Origin: JAVBNH01 sp031551635 | GTDB lineage: Bacteria; Bacillota; Clostridia; Oscillospirales; Acutalibacteraceae | Direction of reading: 5' to 3' | NCBI GenBank assembly: GCA_031551635.1 | Contig: JAVBNH010000032.1 | Location: 30,393-94,392, forward strand | Length of the DNA stretch: 64,000 nucleotides | Shown: piece by piece, positions 60,432 to 64,000 of the stretch | Layout: each line of letters opens with the position of its first letter | How positions within the stretch are numbered: position 1 is the stretch's first letter | Notes under the pieces: generated by a model | What the model saw: the letters and a program-made list of their open reading frames with translations, nothing else | Database searches by the model: none | What the model was told of the DNA's origin: nothing | Translations under genes and position numbers: made by a program

Positions 60432-61082
60432 TCATCCCAGTTCAAGCTCCAATTGCGACACCAGCTTTTCTTTATTCAAGCGTTCAAACAGCTGCAAGGA
60501 CTTTTCGATATAACGATTACATTGTGCAGAATCGAAATGAACCAACAGCGTTTTAATAAACAACATAAAGCCTTTTTTATAATCGACTGTATTGCCGCAG
60601 GTATACTCCTCATGGATATACCCATACATTCCATGCATAAAAAATGAGCAGACATTTGATAATTCTTTGCAGTTGATATAAATACCGTATTCGCGATATG
60701 CTTCTTGCAAATATTCGCAAATCACACAGGTTCGCCACTTTAAAAACTCATTGTTGGAACTCATATCCGAAACAAGTCTATATACTATATTTCGCCTGTC
60801 TACCATATAAAATGTAAAAATTAAATATATAAGTAGCTTTAAAAGCTTTTCATCCGGGATATCCTGGCATTCATTGATGACATTGTATGCTTTTGCTAAT
60901 TGAATCTTGCATATTGAAATCATGATATCCTCTTTTTTGCCGAAATAAAACCCAATATGCCCCAAACTCATTTTGCACTCTTCCGACAGCTGGCGCATAG
61001 AGGTTTGATTATAGCCCTGCTTTGTTATTAGTTTATAAAATTCAACACATATTTTTTTCTTTATTAAATCGCTTTTATTCAC
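60432..61082 (-). CDS. TetR/AcrR-family transcriptional regulator
   Basis: A 216-residue regulator. The N-terminal helix-turn-helix is recognisable in YNQTSMRQLSEECKMSLGHIGFYFGKKEDIMISIC (about 24-58); the C-terminal ligand domain is divergent. It starts with GTG at 61082 behind AGGAGGTC. Its sequence is visibly more AT-rich than the core genes. It stands alone, flanked on both sides by inverted 77-bp repeats, which suggests arrival as a cassette. Ligand and targets are unknown. Confidence 0.85.
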   Translation of the reverse strand: MNKSDLIKKKICVEFYKLITKQGYNQTSMRQLSEECKMSLGHIGFYFGKKEDIMISICKIQLAKAYNVINECQDIPDEKLLKLLIYLIFTFYMVDRRNIVYRLVSDMSSNNEFLKWRTCVICEYLQEAYREYGIYINCKELSNVCSFFMHGMYGYIHEEYTCGNTVDYKKGFMLFIKTLLVHFDSAQCNRYIEKSLQLFERLNKEKLVSQLELELG

Positions 61083-61111
61083 ACTCTGACCTCCTTGTAA
61101 AATGGCACCAT

Positions 61112-61189
61112 TAGTACATTATTGGGCTGAAAGCTCAATAAAAAACACGACTTGGGTTGTGGGGGCATGGCAAGCCATCCCCACATTAG
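61112..61189 (+). repeat. 77-bp interspersed repeat, copy 4
   Basis: Plus orientation, TAGTACATTATT, then GGGCTGAAAGCTC and ACTTGGGTTGTGGGGGCATG. The second palindrome is altered to GGCATGGCAAGCCATCCCCA, with compensating changes on both sides of the stem. Confidence 0.88.
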
Positions 61190-61262
61190 TACCTTAGTGG
61201 GTTGAAAGCTCAACAGAAAACAAGACTTGGGTTGTAGGCATGGCAAACCATCCCCACATTAG
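61187..61262 (+). repeat. 77-bp interspersed repeat, copy 5 (tandem to copy 4)
   Basis: It directly follows copy 4 and shares the boundary TAG. It has GGGTTGAAAGCTCAAC, in which the first palindrome differs but is still largely self-complementary, and GGCATGGCAAACCATCCC. Confidence 0.85.
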
Positions 61263-61398
61263 TTCATTGTATGAAAAGACAATCCGGTTTATTGCGTTGC
61301 TATATAATGCTAAGAGCTTGTTAACGTTCATATATAAGGCTTGTGTGAAAATATTTTTATCTACTGTTTTATCGATGTTTGGTATAACAATAAGTAAA

Positions 61399-61428
61399 CG
61401 GCAAAGAAGGTATCTAGCTTCTTTGCCG
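61399..61428 (-). terminator. Terminator of the collagen-like gene
   Basis: A perfect 11-bp inverted repeat CGGCAAAGAAG / CTTCTTTGCCG with an 8-base loop lies about 60 bp after the stop at 61487. It is followed on the minus strand by TTTACTTATTG. Confidence 0.85.
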
Positions 61429-61486
61429 CTTGCGTTATTCATATAGTCGAACCTCTTAGCTCCAAGGTGTTTTTGAAATGGTTTGA

Positions 61487-62959
61487 CTATACATTTCTAA
61501 GATGAACGCTGCCGCTCATCATGGCAGTTATACTTTTGGTATTGTCCGCCTGAACAATATCCTTATGAATAATCAGCATTAATCTGCTACCGGCTGGTAC
61601 AGGAACGTTTAGGTTATTCACAATCATTTCAAAAAGTGTACCCTTGACCACGTTGCCCATTAAAGCAGGTGTCATAACCACTTTTGTTTCGGGAATGGCA
61701 ATAAAATAGCTTGTGTCAATCTTGTAAAACAGCTGCATATACATATTGGCAATAGCAGCGCCTAGATCCACATCTTCCATTGCCATCATTGATACGCCCA
61801 TATCGGTAATAACAACATCCCTGGCAATATAAAACGGGAATGAGTTAATCAGACCTCCGCTGACCTCCATTTTTCCGTCAATTATTGGGTGAGATTGTTC
61901 GCCGCTCATTCCGAATCCTATGGCATAAGGGTGTTGCCCGGTCTCCATATAAATTGGGATTGCTCTGCCTGTGGTATAAGGAATAAGTGTTCCGGTTGCA
62001 TCAACACCATCTGCACCTGTTGGACCTACGGGACCTTCTGCACCGTCAGCGCCAGCGGGACCTATTGGACCTATTGGTCCTATTGGACCTATTGGACCTT
62101 CTGCACCATCAGCACCAGCGGGACCTATTGGACCTATGGGGCCTTCCGCGCCGTCAGTGCCTGCGGGACCTTGCGGACCTTCTGCACCATCAGCACCAGC
62201 GGGTCCTATTGGACCTATTGGACCTTCTGCGCCGTCAGCACCAGCGGGACCTATTGGACCTATTGGACCCATTGGTCCTGTTGGACCTTCTTCGCCGTCA
62301 GCACCAGCGGGACCTATTGGACCTATTGGTCCTATTGGACCTATTGGACCTTCTGCACCATCAGCACCAGCGGGACCTGTGGGACCTACGGGACCTTCCG
62401 CACCGTCAGCACCAGCGGGACCTATTGGACCTATTGGTCCTATTGGACCTTCCGCACCGTCAACACCAGCGGGACCTATTGGTCCTACGGGACCTTGCGG
62501 GCCGGGATCGCCCTTATCACCCTTTTTGCCTTTGCAACAAAATATGCAGCAAAACTTCATAAAAAACCTAAGAAACCATGGGTAGCGACATATATTCAGA
62601 TATTTCACAAGGTATGGATATAGTTCTTTAAACATTTCACAACAAATTCTGCAGTAGCAGCTTCTTTTACAAAAGCAAAGTATTTCTTCCAGCTTATGCA
62701 AAATATATTTTAGTTCCCTGTCAAGATAGCAATTCTGCTTTCCATGTTCTTTAAGATACTTTACAAGCCTAGGATACAGACACTCAAACATTTTGCAGCA
62801 ATTTCCGCAATTACAGTCTTTTTTACAGCAACAAAAAATTTCCTCCAGTTTTTGCAATAAAAACTTTCGTTCTTTATTGGAACACATGGGCTTTTCTGAG
62901 CATTCAAAACACCCATTATATTCGCTTTCTTGCCAACAGTTATATTCTCTGTCAGTCAT
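61487..62959 (-). CDS. Collagen-like protein with duplicated Cys-rich N-terminal module and BclA-like C-terminal domain
   Basis: A 490-residue protein. The N-terminus holds two copies of a 37-residue module at about 33-69 and 85-121, pattern KLEEIxCxCKxxCxCxxCCxMFxxLYPxLVKYL. A further Cys cluster (FCCIFCCKGKKG) leads into about 58 uninterrupted Gly-X-Y triplets (144-318), mostly GPIGPI and GPAGADGAEGP. The C-terminal domain (about 322-490), opening TGTLIPYTTG with IGFGMSGE, resembles the trimerising head of BclA exosporium glycoproteins. There is no signal peptide, as in spore-surface proteins. I start at ATG 62959 (MTDREYNCW); the TTG at 63001 is weaker. Likely a spore coat or exosporium filament. 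Confidence 0.82.
   Translation of the reverse strand: MTDREYNCWQESEYNGCFECSEKPMCSNKERKFLLQKLEEIFCCCKKDCNCGNCCKMFECLYPRLVKYLKEHGKQNCYLDRELKYILHKLEEILCFCKRSCYCRICCEMFKELYPYLVKYLNICRYPWFLRFFMKFCCIFCCKGKKGDKGDPGPQGPVGPIGPAGVDGAEGPIGPIGPIGPAGADGAEGPVGPTGPAGADGAEGPIGPIGPIGPIGPAGADGEEGPTGPMGPIGPIGPAGADGAEGPIGPIGPAGADGAEGPQGPAGTDGAEGPIGPIGPAGADGAEGPIGPIGPIGPIGPAGADGAEGPVGPTGADGVDATGTLIPYTTGRAIPIYMETGQHPYAIGFGMSGEQSHPIIDGKMEVSGGLINSFPFYIARDVVITDMGVSMMAMEDVDLGAAIANMYMQLFYKIDTSYFIAIPETKVVMTPALMGNVVKGTLFEMIVNNLNVPVPAGSRLMLIIHKDIVQADNTKSITAMMSGSVHLRNV
62006..62530 (-). repeat. Collagen-encoding Gly-X-Y DNA repeats
   Basis: About 525 bp of near-identical 9-bp and 45-bp units (GGACCTATT and GCACCAGCG on the plus strand) encode the collagen region. 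They create long antisense open frames that are not genes. Confidence 0.9.
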
Positions 62960-63001
62960 TTTAAAATCACTTCTTTTTATTAGCGTGAGTTCAAACAGCA
63001 A

Positions 63002-63258
63002 GGAATTGTTTTTTTGATATTTAACTGTTTTCTCTCCACTACCATAGTACGTGTTCTAAATTTTTATGTGACATGCATTTTTAGGACACTTTCTGAAGCG
63101 ATAAAGAAGCAATATGAAAAAATATCATAAGCAATGCTTGTCCAAAAAAAGATAGGCATTTTTATAAAAAAAACTTATTAAAAAAAATACTTAAAATTTT
63201 TTCTGAAAAAGTGTTGACATTCCCTTTACAGCTCGCTCTTATTTCAGACATTTTTTGA
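63002..63258. other. AT-rich gap at the mobile-element boundary
   Basis: No gene seen. It contains poly-A/poly-T stretches and a lone TTGACA at about 63213 upstream of the relaxase fragment. The left edge of the integrated element probably lies here, but I could not find a direct repeat. Confidence 0.45.
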
Positions 63259-63525
63259 CCTCCTTTTTTTGTCGTTTCTATCTTATCATATCTGACCGCT
63301 GCTACCGGGCATGGGAATCAGTATGCCGCACAGCTCCTACATAGTATCCGCTCAAATAAGAATTGGGCGGCTGCTCTCGGATCGCTCCGCCTGCTCGGAC
63401 ATTTAGCACGGCTGATGCAGAATCGGTTGAACGAAGAACGGGATAATGTTGGCAACGGAAATATAGATCGCAAGCTCAGACGAAAGATTGAAGAAAAGAA
63501 ACAAGCGCACGGCTTGAAACAATAA
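63259..63525 (+). pseudogene. 5'-truncated relaxase fragment (MobA/MobL or MobP type)
   Basis: An open frame without a start codon, read from 63259 to the TAA at 63523-63525 (88 residues). It contains GHGNQYAAQLLHSIRSNK, LGSLRLLGHLARLMQNRL and a C-terminal IDRKLRRKIEEKKQAHGLKQ, resembling the end of plasmid/ICE mobilisation relaxases. The catalytic N-terminal domain is missing. It is followed 20 bp later by a second mobile-element fragment, supporting a decayed mobilizable element. The family call is from memory of the C-terminal pattern. Confidence 0.5.
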
Positions 63526-63545
63526 AATGGAAAGGAGTTTTTATA

Positions 63546-63806
63546 GTGGCACAGTTTATAAAATATACAGAGGAAGAAAAAGAGCAGGCTCGTAAGACTG
63601 ACATCGGTGAACTGCTCCGCAGACAGGGAGAATCGCTGAAACGCTCCGGTTCGGAAAACGAATGGCGTGATGGATCACAAAAAGTGATAAAAAGAATACT
63701 TTTATTCTGCCGTGTTCAAGAAAATCATTATTGCTCTAAAAATATCGGTGAACGCCAAGAATGGTTTCACAAATTGATATATTCTATTGTATTTCGTCGA
63801 TTTTAG
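63546..63806 (+). pseudogene. Truncated CHC2/TOPRIM-type mobilisation protein fragment
   Basis: An 86-residue frame with AAAGGAG in front of its GTG. The first ~48 residues (MAQFIKYTEEEKEQARKTDIGELLRRQGESLKRSGSENEWRDGSQKV) look like the start of conjugative-element DUF3991/primase-like proteins with a CHC2 zinc finger. The rest (VIKRILLFCRVQ...) does not continue that pattern, so a deletion or recombination has fused the start to unrelated sequence. Probably non-functional. Confidence 0.5.
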
Positions 63807-63859
63807 TTATATACTATATAAATAATCTTACCGGTCTATGAAAGGGTAGGTTGAACAGA

Positions 63860-64000
63860 ATGATTTACAATTACGATAAGCTCTGGAAAATATTGATTGA
63901 TAAGAAAATGCGTAAGAAAGACCTCATGGCGTTGACCGATATAAATGCGACAACAATGGCGAAAATGGGAAAAGAACGCCCTGTCAGCTTAGAAGTGCTG
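63860..64000 (+). CDS. XRE-family (Cro/CI-type) regulator, cut by the window end
   Basis: The first 47 residues of a gene running out of the window: MIYNYDKLWKILIDKKMRKKDLMALTDINATTMAKMGKERPVSLEVL. This matches the short XRE helix-turn-helix proteins (YDKLWKLLIDKxM...KLGKxxxVSLEVL) common on Clostridia mobile elements. An AAAGGG/AGGTTG region precedes the ATG. It supports the reading that a mobile element occupies the right edge. Confidence 0.8.
   Translation, partial: MIYNYDKLWKILIDKKMRKKDLMALTDINATTMAKMGKERPVSLEVL

Larger units (their letters stand above)
61083..61486. other. 404-bp gap with tandem repeats and terminator
   Basis: It holds two tandem 77-bp repeats (61112-61262) and the terminator of the collagen-like gene (61399-61428). 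Short open frames on both strands run through the repeats and show no coding features. Confidence 0.7.

Noticed and set aside
61194..61446. Small open frames on both strands (82 and 68 residues)
   Set aside because: They run through the 77-bp repeats and the terminator and have no ribosome site or motif.
61889..62623. Open frames on the plus strand opposite the collagen gene (up to 244 residues)
   Set aside because: They are antisense readings of the Gly-X-Y DNA repeat, low complexity in every frame; the minus-strand frame has real flanking domains, a ribosome site region and a terminator.

Overview
The window looks like a piece of chromosome from an anaerobic, Gram-positive member of the Clostridia, most likely Oscillospiraceae/Ruminococcaceae. 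The grounds are type I dockerin modules, class B sortases, a BclA-like collagen protein, a DarA-type c-di-AMP receptor, folate-dependent TrmFO, strong AGGAGG-type ribosome binding sites and no outer-membrane genes. Most genes lie on the minus strand. I saw no tRNA, rRNA or CRISPR array.

Layout. 46-7269 (+) is a giant cyclic beta-1,2-glucan synthase-like GT84/GH94 enzyme. 16487 down to 7377 (-) is a tightly packed run dprA-topA-trmFO-plsX-rnc-folP-folB-folK-vanY, with stop/start overlaps at topA/trmFO and plsX/rnc. 18939 down to 16668 (-) is the translation operon infC-rpmI-rplT with a leader attenuator, followed by a SpoU-type RNA methyltransferase. 19022-29649 (-) is a cell-surface block: a dockerin protein with an apparently dead LCAT-like fold, galE, a dockerin plus permuted SpoIID protein, a degenerate CinA-like protein, two sortase B genes, pncC and an FAD oxidoreductase. 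30031-49836 (-) holds three secreted surface proteins, two of them about 2,200-2,280 residues with MBG/YDG repeats, and an MFS-LRR lipoprotein-GH5 operon preceded by a long structured inverted repeat. 50108-57125 holds an MtaA-like protein (-) and then nth, trpS, an ABC exporter with DUF1854 partner, darA and yaiI (+). 57126-63000 (-) holds a hybrid histidine kinase, a GNAT, a small Cys protein, a TetR regulator and a Cys-rich collagen-like protein. 63259-64000 (+) is the decayed edge of a mobilizable element.

How it works together. The core operons couple folate synthesis, tRNA m5U modification, phospholipid precursor supply, rRNA processing and DNA topology. The 19-50 kb part looks devoted to building and anchoring a surface layer. 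Each large secreted gene has its own near-consensus promoter with a 17-bp spacer, and the two giant proteins share a C-terminal LSFWQK amphipathic tail instead of an LPXTG sorting signal.

Beyond genes, two repeat systems are conspicuous. (1) Heptamer arrays, mostly built on stop-codon-initial units such as TAGCATC, sit immediately behind many genes and sometimes supply the stop codon itself. (2) A 77-bp interspersed repeat with two internal palindromes occurs five times, and inverted copies bracket the tetR gene. The best candidate for an undescribed regulatory RNA is the nested inverted repeat at 35965-36095 in front of the MFS-LRR-GH5 operon.
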